Positions 1-8,669 are shown, counted from the first letter of the stretch. The stretch is 63,316 nt of DNA from Flavobacterium araucananum (GCF_002222055.1 NZ_MUGS01000005.1:1-63316); one strand, 5' to 3'. The notes: generated by a model not told the origin, from the sequence alone. A program made the numbers and translations.

Positions 1-17
1 TTGGTAGATAATTTTTT

Positions 18-887
18 ATGAAAAAATCATATTTATTATTACACTTCGCTGTAATACTTGCCGGCTTTACCGGCGTTTTTGGAAAACTCATTTCGCTTAA
101 TGAAGGTTTATTAACATGGTACAGAGTATTATTTTCTGCTGTCATTTTGTTTCTGATTCTAAAACTTTTTAGAATAGCTGACCGTACTACATCAAAAGAA
201 AAGTTTAATATTGCTAAAATTGGCTTGCTAATTACCATACATTGGGTGTTCTTTTATGCAAGTATTAAATATTCTAATATTTCTATAGGTGTTGTCTGTT
301 ACTGTTTGACAAGTTTTTTTACTGCGGTTTTCAAACCTTTGATTGACAAGTCGAAGTTTAAATTCTCTGAATTATTGTTAAGTGCACTGACATTGTTAGG
401 TATCAGTCTAATTTTTCATTTTGATGCTTCTTATCAGTTAGCCATCGTGTTGGGTGTTATTTCATCGGCTTTTGCGGCACTTTATACAATTTACAATGAG
501 AAACTTGTGAAAATTTACGATAGTAAAATTATTAATTATCATCAAATGATAGGCGGGACGATTGGTTTAGGGATTTTACTTCCTTTTTACCTTTATTTTT
601 TCCCTGCGAAAAGTATTATTCCTAATTTGAAAGATACTTTTTATCTAATTTTATTATCATCTTTTTGTACTGTTGGCTTGTATGTTTCTTTTGCCGAAGT
701 ATTGAAAAAGATTCCTGCTTTTACTGTTAATCTTAGTTTTAATCTGGAACCAATTTACGCAATTATATTAGCATTTATTTTTTTTGATGAAAGCAAAGAA
801 GTAAATACTTCATTTTATATCGGATTGTTTTTTGTAATGATTTCAGTTGTCTTGCAATCGATAATTTCTTTAAGGAGAAGCAAATAG
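18..887 (+). CDS. EamA/DMT-family membrane transporter
   Basis: A 289-residue, highly hydrophobic protein with about ten predicted membrane helices in two similar halves, the layout of the EamA drug/metabolite transporter family. Such proteins export amino acids or small metabolites across the inner membrane; the substrate cannot be read here. An early Gly-rich stretch (FTGVFGKLISL) and the motif NLSFNLEPIYAI near residue 235 fit the family. The ATG at 18 sits directly at the first helix. A strong hairpin terminator follows. It is the last plus-strand gene before the defence cassette and is probably a passenger or chromosomal gene. Confidence 0.85.
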   Translation: MKKSYLLLHFAVILAGFTGVFGKLISLNEGLLTWYRVLFSAVILFLILKLFRIADRTTSKEKFNIAKIGLLITIHWVFFYASIKYSNISIGVVCYCLTSFFTAVFKPLIDKSKFKFSELLLSALTLLGISLIFHFDASYQLAIVLGVISSAFAALYTIYNEKLVKIYDSKIINYHQMIGGTIGLGILLPFYLYFFPAKSIIPNLKDTFYLILLSSFCTVGLYVSFAEVLKKIPAFTVNLSFNLEPIYAIILAFIFFDESKEVNTSFYIGLFFVMISVVLQSIISLRRSK

Positions 888-905
888 ATAACAAAATAAT
901 TTACG

Positions 906-940
906 CAAAAGGCACAAGAAATTAATACTTGTGCCTTTTG
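906..940 (+). terminator. Perfect 13-bp stem-loop after the DMT transporter
   Basis: Bases 906-918 pair perfectly with 928-940 around a 9-base loop. The outer stem is A/T-rich (AAAA/TTTT), giving a short U-run on either strand. It lies 19 bp after the transporter stop codon and fits an intrinsic terminator. Confidence 0.75.
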
Positions 941-1093
941 ATTTATAAACTATAAAAGCTCGATAGGAGTCATGTCTAATTCTTAGATTGCAAATCTCTG
1001 ATTTTATTTTGACATTTTCCCCCAGGTTTTTGGATTGGTCCCATACTATGGCTTTTAAAAAACATGCGAATTGTAAAAATATAAAGCATAAAA

Positions 1094-1190
1094 AAACTCC
1101 TTAATTTCTTAAGGAGTTTCTTGGTGGGCTGTCAGGGATCACAGTCGAACACCTTGTACCGATTTTAACATTTTTTGAAACTCTAAAATA
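1094..1190 (-). repeat. Repeat unit A: tRNA-3'-end-like sequence plus hairpin
   Basis: Read on the minus strand this unit has TCAAAAAATGTTAAAA, then a GTTCGA core, then CCCTGACAGCCCACCA, then a 10-bp hairpin (1094-1103 with 1110-1119) running into seven T residues. GTTCGA followed by an acceptor-like stretch ending in CCA and a terminator is the look of a tRNA 3' end, but no complete tRNA can be folded here. The same block recurs at 1208-1310 and 5306-5419. With unit B it forms the left border of the ATPase/HEPN cassette. No gene is convincing in the 888-1400 interval; a 74-codon frame across units A and B is only a by-product of the repeats. Confidence 0.7.
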
Positions 1191-1207
1191 AGTAAAAATA
1201 TGAAACT

Positions 1208-1310
1208 GCAACACCATTGTCTTCCAATGGCGTTGCTCGTCTTCGTTTGGAATATAAGGGATCACATGTAAAACACTTAAAACCATTTGACATTTTTTGA
1301 TACATAAGAT
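1208..1310 (-). repeat. Repeat unit B: second, more diverged copy with hairpin
   Basis: The conserved block at 1258-1310 (minus strand: TCAAAAAATGTCAAATGG, AAGTGTTTTACATGTGATCCC) is followed by a hairpin, 1208-1219 pairing with 1225-1236 with one wobble. The hairpin arm reads GCAACGCCATTG, nearly identical to the arm of unit C at 5306-5358, although 4 kb separates them. The GTTCGA core is decayed to GTTTTA. Shared block and shared hairpin show that B and C are copies of one unit. Confidence 0.7.
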
Positions 1311-1400
1311 AGACCTCAAAAACAATTTAATTCTATCATGATAACTAATATCTACAATTGCGAAGCTTTACATTATTAAAGTATTTACATAAAAATTATG

Positions 1401-4307
1401 TTATAAGCACTTAAAAATATCTTCAACCTTAGCAACGTAATTTTCTGCTGTACTCTTGTCAATAATAGCACTAGTACAAACACTATCACTATAAGTGTGT
1501 CCAGCACAATTTCTCAAATTTAAAATATTTCGACATGTATTGAATAATCCTTCTGCTGTATTATAATCTGCCCAAATATTTTTTAGATAATCTGAAAATG
1601 CCACCATCAAAGGAACAGTGTTATAATTATAAGTTGCATTTTTTGTTGGAGAGATATAAAAAAATAATTCAAAGATTTGGGTTAGATTCCCAAATGTATA
1701 ACTCGTAGCACTGTTGTTAGTAAAATTTTTTAAATGATGAAAATTTATTTTCTTTTCATTAGCTGTTCCTAAACCAAAACTAATCGTATCAAGATTTGAT
1801 TTCACTATACTTAAATTGGTAAAAATATCATCTAATTCATCTTTATAATTAATATCTGCACTCCATAAGTTTTTATCTGTAGAACTAACCAAGTTTTTAA
1901 AACCGTTCACCCATTTAATCATCTCAAATTCAACTGCTCGGCCATATTGTATAATAACCGGCGCAAAATCAGCATTATTGTCTAAATTTTCTAATAGAAA
2001 TTTACCTGTTGATAGATACTGAAGTGTTTTTGAATTGTCAATCTTAGTTTTATCTATAATGCTTTCAATTTCAATTACATATTTTGAATAATCTGTTTTA
2101 GATGTGTATTCATCAATTTTCTCTTCTTGCCTTTTTAGCAGTTCTTGAAGTTCTAATTCTTTGTACTCTTTCTCTTTTTTAATTCCATTAAGTTGCTCTT
2201 CCAACTCATTTTTTCCCGAAGTTGCAGTTACTAGTTCTATACTGATTTTTTCTATTTTAGTATCATAGTCTTTCAGCGTTTCATTAGATTTTTTCAGTTC
2301 TTCTTTAATTGTTTCATAATCTTCAATAAAGCTATTTCTTTGAATATTAAACAAACTTAATTTCAAATTAGTCTGTTCGTCAAAAAAACCTTTTCCAAAA
2401 TACTTGTTATAATCGATACTTCCATCTTTATCTATCTGGACATTACTAATGTACTCATTTTTCACCCCTTGTCTAACATCATTAGGATGATTGAAGTAAT
2501 ACATCTTAACATTGTTTGGAGAAACTATTTTTCGACCTATATATTCTTGAAATTTATAAATTAGATACTCGCTATGCGTTTCTATAAGGAATTGAATATT
2601 GAACCTCGATGCGGCATCTATAAATAACTCCGCCATTTTTGACTGTAAAGAAGGATGTAGATTAGCTTCAGGTTCTTCGATTAATAATGTGGAAGGATTA
2701 AAATAGATTGTTTCTCTATGGGAACCATCTTGATGATCAAAATCATATTCATAAGGTAATTGATGTTTATAAGCAATAATAGCTATCTTCATAATAATTG
2801 GCAGTAACTGAGATATTCCATAACCTAAGTCAACTAGAGGAGTTTTTGTTCCGTCAAAATTGACTAAAAAAATCTTGGTTAATCCTATTGCTTCATCTCT
2901 AAATACAAAAAGTTCTTTTCCTATTTTGAAGCCCTTTTGTTTCTTCATTCCATTTTCGTCCACTTCATTAATCTCTCCATTTCCAATCCAAAAGTTTACA
3001 AAATTTTCGATCTGTGGATATTTTTTTAAATATATAGCAGAGAAATCTCTCACAATCTGAATATCTTCACTATTTTGCTCATCAATAAACCATTCTCTAT
3101 TTTTACCTCTTGTAGTTGGTAAAAAATAAACTTTGTTTAAACTATCAATTTTTTTCTGAACAGCGTCTGAAAAATCTTTCTCTATTGCTTCTAATAGGCT
3201 CTTAAAAAGTTCGCTATTAGCAGTTGTTTGAAATGAGTTTTTAAAAAGACTTCGCAAATTCTGTTCTTCGCTAGTTTCCGGTTTTTCATCAGGTTCCTTT
3301 TCTTTTAGTTCAGCACTTACAATGTCTCTCTCCATCCCATCTATAATACTAGAAAAACGATGTTTGAAACATTCAAGAATTTTAGATTGGTTATTATTTT
3401 TTCCTTTAAAAAGTTCACTAATAATCTTTTTTTCTATAGCTAATAGGTTTAATTTGTCTTTTTCTGATAATTCTGAATAATCAGAAAATAAACTTTGACC
3501 TTGTATAAGTTTTTCTATAAAACTTTCATATCCATCTTTTTTATGTTTAGGAAAAGGGAAGTCAAAAAAAATGCCTCCATATTTTTTAATTCTACTAAAT
3601 AAATCAATAGTAAAATAGTTTTCAGTATTTTTATTTGGTTTAATTCCTTCTTTTATCTCGACAAAAGGTGTGTCTGTGATAAGTTGAATGATTTTTTTTA
3701 AATAAATACTTGTTGACATCTCCCATTCACCAGGTTCATCGTGATATTCTCTGAATACGATAATATTAGACCAATGTAGATATTCTCCATTTTTTACAAT
3801 AGCGATATTTTTAATATCATGGTAAACTACTAAAGCTTCTTTAGTTGAATTATGAGGTATAGATCGTTTCAATTCATACCTAATCTCCATAGTCGCAGAT
3901 ATTTCTCGACTGTTTCCAAACTTTATCGGAAAAGCAAATACTAAATCTTCATTCTCTTCAAAAATTGGCAGTTCACTTGAATAGTTGTCATTCTTTTCAT
4001 GATAATCCGAAAGTCTAGAATACATACTTTGACTGTTTTGGATTTCTGAGTTTTTAAAAACTTCCATTGTAACTCGGTTATAGATACGTTCAAGATTTCC
4101 AAGTTCATGTTTCATAGCCTTAAAATCTAAGGTTTCTAAAACAATTCCATCTTTAAAATTATCAACTAAAAATTGTATTGCTTTAAAAACAGAACTTTTT
4201 CCTGCATTATTTGTACCCGTGATTAATGTAATGGGGGCAAATTCAAGATTTTCTTTTTTTTGGAAAGTCCTAAAATTCTGTAACCCTAATCCTTCTAAAT
4301 TTGGCAT
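1401..4307 (-). CDS. OLD-like AAA ATPase with C-terminal HEPN-like segment
   Basis: A 968-residue ABC/SMC-type ATPase related to OLD and AAA_15/AAA_21 proteins. Walker A is GTNNAGKSS (residues 31-39). Walker B and the signature region read LLIEEPEANLHPSLQ, followed by an H-switch ETHSEYLIYKF. A coiled coil of about 90 residues (roughly 685-770) follows the ATPase core. No TOPRIM domain typical of true OLD nucleases is obvious. Instead the last 150 residues are alpha-helical and contain RNCAGH (932-937), which fits the R-x4-H motif of HEPN RNases. The separate HEPN gene lies 120 bp upstream on the same strand. Family knowledge suggests an anti-phage ATPase/effector pair; that role is an inference. 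Confidence 0.8.
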   Translation of the reverse strand: MPNLEGLGLQNFRTFQKKENLEFAPITLITGTNNAGKSSVFKAIQFLVDNFKDGIVLETLDFKAMKHELGNLERIYNRVTMEVFKNSEIQNSQSMYSRLSDYHEKNDNYSSELPIFEENEDLVFAFPIKFGNSREISATMEIRYELKRSIPHNSTKEALVVYHDIKNIAIVKNGEYLHWSNIIVFREYHDEPGEWEMSTSIYLKKIIQLITDTPFVEIKEGIKPNKNTENYFTIDLFSRIKKYGGIFFDFPFPKHKKDGYESFIEKLIQGQSLFSDYSELSEKDKLNLLAIEKKIISELFKGKNNNQSKILECFKHRFSSIIDGMERDIVSAELKEKEPDEKPETSEEQNLRSLFKNSFQTTANSELFKSLLEAIEKDFSDAVQKKIDSLNKVYFLPTTRGKNREWFIDEQNSEDIQIVRDFSAIYLKKYPQIENFVNFWIGNGEINEVDENGMKKQKGFKIGKELFVFRDEAIGLTKIFLVNFDGTKTPLVDLGYGISQLLPIIMKIAIIAYKHQLPYEYDFDHQDGSHRETIYFNPSTLLIEEPEANLHPSLQSKMAELFIDAASRFNIQFLIETHSEYLIYKFQEYIGRKIVSPNNVKMYYFNHPNDVRQGVKNEYISNVQIDKDGSIDYNKYFGKGFFDEQTNLKLSLFNIQRNSFIEDYETIKEELKKSNETLKDYDTKIEKISIELVTATSGKNELEEQLNGIKKEKEYKELELQELLKRQEEKIDEYTSKTDYSKYVIEIESIIDKTKIDNSKTLQYLSTGKFLLENLDNNADFAPVIIQYGRAVEFEMIKWVNGFKNLVSSTDKNLWSADINYKDELDDIFTNLSIVKSNLDTISFGLGTANEKKINFHHLKNFTNNSATSYTFGNLTQIFELFFYISPTKNATYNYNTVPLMVAFSDYLKNIWADYNTAEGLFNTCRNILNLRNCAGHTYSDSVCTSAIIDKSTAENYVAKVEDIFKCL

Positions 4308-4427
4308 AATTGTAGATTATTCTTTTTTATGTGTAATAGATTAATTGAGCGCAGACGCCTCATTTGCATATATCACAAAATCATATCAATTCAGCTAATA
4401 TGCGGTGATGAGAATGACAAACTAAAT

Positions 4428-5114
4428 TTATTTAATTTCCCATTCTTGCTGAAACTCCTCAAAGGCTGCTAAATAACCTTCATATTTAGCAGCAATTTCT
4501 TTACTCTTGACTGTTTTCTCAAAACCTATAGCCGAAGTTCCCGCCTGAATATGAATTGAGAATGCGAAACCAGGTGTCTCCATGAACTCTTTTTTGTCTT
4601 GTTGATTTAGTAGATAATTATTCTTAAAGAGGTTTGGGTCTTCTTTGTCAATTGCTCGCCAATAATTTGTAAATCTACTGTTGCCGTTTTGCCTCTTCAT
4701 AATGAATATTTCTAAATCATGAATTGCAGCATCAAATTCTCCAATAAATTGATTTAAATAAATTCCTATCAGGATTGGCTCTTTTAGATGATCATAATAT
4801 CTAATCTTATAAGCTTTCCGAAGTATAGATAAAAACACCGGATCAAATGATGCATCTATGTCATAGATATTTGACAAAACATTTTTTAGCTTTTCAATAT
4901 TGTCAAAATGATAACGATAGTTCTTTTTCTCAGTCGAGTGATAAACTAATATAGATTTTAGATACTTTTCTACGGCAGTACTGGCAAGAGTAAGTCCTTG
5001 TAATATAAACTCATTATTGAGAAGAAACCTTGCTGCGATATAATCTCGATACGCTAAATCATTTAGAGATGCGCTAATAGAACACCTTTCGAAAAACTTA
5101 TGGGAATTGCTCAT
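4428..5114 (-). CDS. HEPN-domain protein, partner of the OLD-like ATPase
   Basis: The frame is open from 5159, but the ATG at 5114 (MSNSHKFFERCSIS) is a more natural start because the HEPN homology begins soon after it; this gives 228 residues. The helix YIAARFLLNNEFILQGLTLA and the following TAVEKYLKSILVYH and YHFDNIEKL segments match HEPN proteins of the kind paired with nucleotidyltransferases. No nucleotidyltransferase adjoins it; the downstream same-strand gene is the OLD-like ATPase. The two probably form an operon enclosed by repeat units B and C. Its role as toxin/RNase or small-molecule sensor is not decided by the sequence. Confidence 0.65.
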   Translation of the reverse strand: MSNSHKFFERCSISASLNDLAYRDYIAARFLLNNEFILQGLTLASTAVEKYLKSILVYHSTEKKNYRYHFDNIEKLKNVLSNIYDIDASFDPVFLSILRKAYKIRYYDHLKEPILIGIYLNQFIGEFDAAIHDLEIFIMKRQNGNSRFTNYWRAIDKEDPNLFKNNYLLNQQDKKEFMETPGFAFSIHIQAGTSAIGFEKTVKSKEIAAKYEGYLAAFEEFQQEWEIK

Positions 5115-5305
5115 GATACTAAATGAAGTTGATTTGGTTGACACTAAACTTGCAGACACCGCTACTTATATCTAATATCTATCTCTTGATAGATGTATAA
5201 GCCCTACTAAAAAAAGCGTACAGTATTACAATAATACACAAAAAAGGAATACTACGCTGTGTGTTTTTGAAACAATACAAATTACGTTAATAGATTTTAT
5301 GAAGT

Positions 5306-5419
5306 ATAATTACAAAAACAACGCCATTGGATTCCAATGGCGTTGTTTTTGTAATTATTGGCTGTCAGGGGTGTATCGAACACTTAATACCAATTTTTAA
5401 CATTTTTTGAAACTCTTAA
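5306..5419 (-). repeat. Repeat unit C: tRNA-3'-end-like block with a 26-bp palindrome
   Basis: Bases 5306-5331 pair perfectly with 5333-5358 around a single base, a 26-bp inverted repeat whose arm contains AACGCCATTGGA as in unit B. Next to it, 5360-5419 carries the block shared with unit A: minus strand GAGTTTCAAAAAATGTTAAAA, GTGTTCGA, CCCCTGACAGCC. Units A/B on the left and C on the right are in direct orientation and bracket the ATPase/HEPN cassette, as duplicated integration sites would. Confidence 0.75.
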
Positions 5420-5440
5420 ATAAATATTTAAGCAAAAATA

Positions 5441-5548
5441 TTAAACGTTACCCTTTTCGACTAGCCATTTTGCTAATCGTAAAGTGTCAAATTTTCTTTC
5501 AATGGGATGAGCTCTTTGCGTGTAAAAATAACAACTTTCGACTTCCAT
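5441..5548 (-). CDS. Possible 35-residue small protein
   Basis: An open frame starting ATG at 5548, 20 bp after the Mrr-like gene on the same strand, encodes 35 residues ending RLAKWLVEKGNV. Composition is protein-like, but no family is recognised. It could be a short co-transcribed gene, the remnant of a longer gene cut at the border of repeat unit C, or chance. Confidence 0.25.
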   Translation of the reverse strand: MEVESCYFYTQRAHPIERKFDTLRLAKWLVEKGNV

Positions 5549-5567
5549 TGTTTGTGAAATTTTAATT

Positions 5568-6314
5568 TTATAGACGTAATTCTTCTTTAAATAATTTGTC
5601 AAATTCGACCAATCCTTCGGTACAGATTTTTTCTAAATGAAGAAAATAATTTTCATATGAAGTACAAAAAATAATATTTAATTCTCTCATATAATGAGGG
5701 AGAAAATTATCAAACATTTCTATGTCAAATTCTTTGGTCTCTTCATTTTTGTAATCAATATTTGCTGAGGCAAAAACGGGGTTAAAATATTTTTCCGTCA
5801 AGTAGTGATATTTTTCAAGTTCATCTTGAGAAAGTTTTGAAAGTTGTTCTTTAAAGAACACCATAAAACCGACACCAACATAATCATATAAAGGTTTTGT
5901 CGTCTTGGAAATGGCAATTAATTTTTTTCTGATCCATTCTGCCCTGAAGGTATTTTCAAATTCAGGCCAATTGACTAATTGAACATTGGTGTTTTTAATT
6001 GCATTAAATGCCCCACTCTGAAAGCCCATCTTTGAAATTATAAGTCCATAATTGGCTCCATAGTCATTTATAACTGTACGAAAGGAGTGCACAACATGTT
6101 TTGGAACTTTTTTTTTCCAGAATTTACATTCACAAATAATTACGCTTCTAGACACTTGGTTGCTTATTTCTGCATACACATCAACATTAACTTTTTCCCT
6201 CACCGTAATTATGTCTTTTTCTGTTTCACACAGATAGCCACATACAGTTAAAATCTCCGCAACTTTGTTTTGTAAATCTTTCCATGTTTTTGGTTCATTT
6301 TCGTATATAGTCAT
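5568..6314 (-). CDS. Mrr-like PD-(D/E)xK restriction endonuclease
   Basis: A 248-residue protein. The N-terminal 120 residues form a restriction-endonuclease fold: D45 in VNVDVYAEI, then E62-C-K64 in IICECKFWKKK, followed by a helix HVVHSFRTVINDYGANYG and LVNWPEF, the order seen in Mrr_cat domains. The rest (120-248) is helical and unrecognised. Mrr-type enzymes cut foreign, often methylated, DNA. No methyltransferase lies nearby, so a stand-alone type IV-like or modification-independent nuclease is likely. The next gene upstream (ImmA/IrrE) is 139 bp away, so the two may be transcribed separately. Confidence 0.75.
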   Translation of the reverse strand: MTIYENEPKTWKDLQNKVAEILTVCGYLCETEKDIITVREKVNVDVYAEISNQVSRSVIICECKFWKKKVPKHVVHSFRTVINDYGANYGLIISKMGFQSGAFNAIKNTNVQLVNWPEFENTFRAEWIRKKLIAISKTTKPLYDYVGVGFMVFFKEQLSKLSQDELEKYHYLTEKYFNPVFASANIDYKNEETKEFDIEMFDNFLPHYMRELNIIFCTSYENYFLHLEKICTEGLVEFDKLFKEELRL

Positions 6315-6453
6315 TTATTTTATATAAGTTTCTCAAGATTTATAAAAGTCATTTTATGCATCATATCAATCTAGTTTTGAACAAGTGTATTCCAATAAAC
6401 AATTTGTAATATTTAGATTTAATTGTACAAAAGATTAGAAACAATAATATGCT

Positions 6454-7263
6454 TTATTCTTCCCAAACTACACTTATTATAGTTTTAAGTTGCTTATAGG
6501 GAATACAATATTCGAAAAAATCGCTATCATCCTCATCATCTTTTAATTCGAACCATGTAGATTTATATATTGATTGCGCTTTATCTTTTCCTGAATATAA
6601 AAAATCATATTTAGCATCAATATATTCTTGAGCAACAGAATCTTCAGGAGGAGATAATTTAGTAATTTCTTTAATCTTTATCCAATAACCATCTGACTTA
6701 CTCCAATATTTAACTTGACCATTATTAATAAAAACAACAAATAAGGGATAGATATTTAATGATAATAATCTATAAATAATTGAGGTTAAACTGGTTTTGA
6801 ATCTTTCTGATAATTCTTTTACTAAATCTGGAGAGAATTTTTTTTTAAATGCAGCTTTCCGTATTATATCTTCCGGCATTAAAAGCTCTGATGCAAAATC
6901 GTTAGCTTCCCATTCCTGAATTCCTTTTTTTGCTTGCTGCTCTGCATTATTAAACCAGTTTAGTGTATTGGGTGTTTCATCGTGAATTTCTAAATCTAGT
7001 TTGTCATGTAGTAAAAAATGTCCGATTTCATGGGCGACAGTAAACCTTTTTCTCTCTTCAAACTGAATATTGGAGTTTACTTTTATTAATGTTTTGGAAT
7101 TACCTCTGATAATTTTACCGTCCGAGCTTGGCAATTTTTCTTCGATTAATGTTGCTCCAAGTCCGGCAACAAAAATATCCAAAGGAATATCAGTAATTTC
7201 ATCGAAGCCAATTTCTTCCAATAGCGCTTTAGCTCTATTTGAACCTCTACTATTTCTGATCAT
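6454..7263 (-). CDS. ImmA/IrrE-family metallopeptidase
   Basis: A 269-residue protein with the zinc protease motif HEIGH in RFTVAHEIGHFLLHD (near residue 80) and the downstream EANDFASELLMP segment that supplies the third metal ligand in ImmA/IrrE enzymes. Family members cleave repressors or other regulators upon a stress signal. It overlaps the 134-residue gene by 14 bp and is co-transcribed with it and the sigma-like gene. The operon diverges from the CBASS operon. CapP, the known CBASS-linked regulator protease, belongs to the same peptidase type, so a role in controlling CBASS is attractive but inferred. Confidence 0.85.
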   Translation of the reverse strand: MIRNSRGSNRAKALLEEIGFDEITDIPLDIFVAGLGATLIEEKLPSSDGKIIRGNSKTLIKVNSNIQFEERKRFTVAHEIGHFLLHDKLDLEIHDETPNTLNWFNNAEQQAKKGIQEWEANDFASELLMPEDIIRKAAFKKKFSPDLVKELSERFKTSLTSIIYRLLSLNIYPLFVVFINNGQVKYWSKSDGYWIKIKEITKLSPPEDSVAQEYIDAKYDFLYSGKDKAQSIYKSTWFELKDDEDDSDFFEYCIPYKQLKTIISVVWEE

Positions 7264-7654
7264 TTTCCAATTGTTCCAGTAGTTCTAATAAATTTTGATC
7301 TTTAATAATTTCTTTAATCTCATCAATTCCTAGATTATCTAAATTTCTATATTGTACCTGAAATTGATTATTTGCAATTAAAGATTTTAAATAACTAATT
7401 GGTTTGTCAATATTTTTCTCGATTGCACTTTGTAGTAATGCAGAAGCTTTTTCTAATAAATCGTTGTCTCTCTGCTTATTAATATAACCTTTTAAGAGAA
7501 ATGAATGTTTACGGAAATTTTTAAGAGCATAATTTTCAATATCATTAATATCGAAACCTTCCTCTTTAAGAATTTCATCATAGGTACTAGAATCTCCGTC
7601 AATAATTTGGGAGATAATTGCCTCGTCTATCTTTTTGATGAAGTTATTTTTCAT
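7250..7654 (-). CDS. Unknown protein between sigma-like factor and ImmA/IrrE
   Basis: A 134-residue, acidic, mainly helical soluble protein with no recognised domain, signal peptide or membrane segment. It overlaps the sigma-like gene upstream by 11 bp and the metallopeptidase gene downstream by 14 bp, so the three are translationally linked. Position between a sigma-like factor and a regulatory protease makes it a candidate anti-sigma factor or protease substrate; that is inference from order alone. Confidence 0.7.
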   Translation of the reverse strand: MKNNFIKKIDEAIISQIIDGDSSTYDEILKEEGFDINDIENYALKNFRKHSFLLKGYINKQRDNDLLEKASALLQSAIEKNIDKPISYLKSLIANNQFQVQYRNLDNLGIDEIKEIIKDQNLLELLEQLENDQK

Positions 7655-8246
7655 AATTCAACACTTTCAATTTTTCTTTTATAAATGGTAACTTGCGATC
7701 TAATCGCTTTTTAATATTTGTCAGTTCATCGATACCAATGCCTAGTAACTCTGACAAGTCGTTTCGTTTCATACCATTAATTATATATGGTTCGAACAAT
7801 AATAATTCATCATCTGTGGCTCCCATAGCTGTTAATTCATCATGGCATATAGATAATAATGATTGGTAATCGGAATCGTCAAAAGACATTTCGACATCAT
7901 TATCCATAATTTCAAATGTTTCATTTGCTTTATCAAGCTCGGCGTTTAATGTGTTTGAAATAACACTATCTAACGCACTTATTACTTGCTTTCGGAAATC
8001 AGGAAACTTATCAAGATACCAGTTCCGACCCCCTTCTCTTAAAAAGGCTTCGATCGTATCATTAATCATGTCTTCAATCATAATACCCCTAAACCCCTTT
8101 TGATAATTGTATTTGATTCCAAAAACAGTCTTAAGCCTTATGATAGCGTGTTTGAAAAGAATAGCATAAAACTCCGAAGTGTAAACCTCCTGAAGCGCTC
8201 TGCATTTCTCATCAAAAGTTGCAACCTCTCTATTATTTGACTTCAT
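7644..8246 (-). CDS. Sigma-70-like transcription factor
   Basis: A 200-residue protein with two helical parts. Residues about 20-105 (YAILFKHAIIRLK ... IEDMINDTIEAFLREG) resemble sigma region 2. Residues about 140-195 (LFEPYIINGMKRNDLSELLGI, then DELTNIKKRLDRKL) look like the helix-turn-helix of region 4. Linker and length fit a minimal extracytoplasmic-type sigma factor, though the match is distant. First gene of the minus-strand regulator operon, 108 bp from the oppositely transcribed CBASS operon; it could drive that shared intergenic region. Confidence 0.55.
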   Translation of the reverse strand: MKSNNREVATFDEKCRALQEVYTSEFYAILFKHAIIRLKTVFGIKYNYQKGFRGIMIEDMINDTIEAFLREGGRNWYLDKFPDFRKQVISALDSVISNTLNAELDKANETFEIMDNDVEMSFDDSDYQSLLSICHDELTAMGATDDELLLFEPYIINGMKRNDLSELLGIGIDELTNIKKRLDRKLPFIKEKLKVLNYEK

Positions 8247-8354
8247 TTATATAGTAATGCTTAAATTTTTTTAAAATTTTCCATAGCGATGGCAATTTAT
8301 GAAATTTATATAGCATTACAATGTATATGAGAGGTTTAACTTAAACAAAAAAAT
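8247..8354. promoter_or_regulatory. Divergent promoter region between regulator operon and CBASS operon
   Basis: A 108-bp AT-rich interval that must hold start signals for both the sigma-like gene (minus) and the DUF3892 gene (plus). No clear TAnnTTTG Bacteroidota promoter is visible on the CBASS side, which would fit control by an alternative sigma factor. No strong palindrome is seen. Confidence 0.45.
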
Positions 8355-8669
8355 ATGAGCAAATCAGCAAATTATTTAATATCTGGCGTGTGGAAGGATT
8401 CAAATGATAATATTACACATGTAATGTTGCATCCGGTAAATGACGGAGATTCTTTCAACATGGGTATTAAAACTTCAGAAGAAGATACCATAGGATTACT
8501 AAAAAAAGCGAATATTATTAAGACGGTAGTATGGGGTTATCCTGGATGGAGTATTAAATCTAAGGTAACATATGTTCAGAGTGCTGGAAAAGAATATTTA
8601 AGGAGCGATGCAAATGCTACAACAAAAGATAATTTAGACAATTTAATATCAATGAAAGCAATTAAATAA
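8355..8669 (+). CDS. DUF3892 protein heading the CBASS operon
   Basis: A 104-residue protein that matches my memory of DUF3892: YLISGVWKD near the start, a strand ITHVMLHPVNDGD, and a C-terminal VTYVQSAGKEYLRSDANATTKDNL. The family is small and beta-rich, of unknown biochemical role. It starts eight bases before the CD-NTase spacing and is presumably the first gene of the CBASS transcript. It might act as a sensor, regulator or binding partner of the synthase; nothing in the sequence decides this. Confidence 0.65.
   Translation: MSKSANYLISGVWKDSNDNITHVMLHPVNDGDSFNMGIKTSEEDTIGLLKKANIIKTVVWGYPGWSIKSKVTYVQSAGKEYLRSDANATTKDNLDNLISMKAIK

Noticed and set aside
1094..1190. Complete tRNA gene at repeat unit A
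   Set aside because: A T-loop-like GTTCGA and CCA are present, but no matching acceptor, D-arm or anticodon arm exists upstream; the same holds for unit C.
1101..1325. 74-codon minus-strand frame
   Set aside because: It is produced by repeat units A and B and their hairpins; its two halves are similar only because the DNA is repeated, and it matches no protein.
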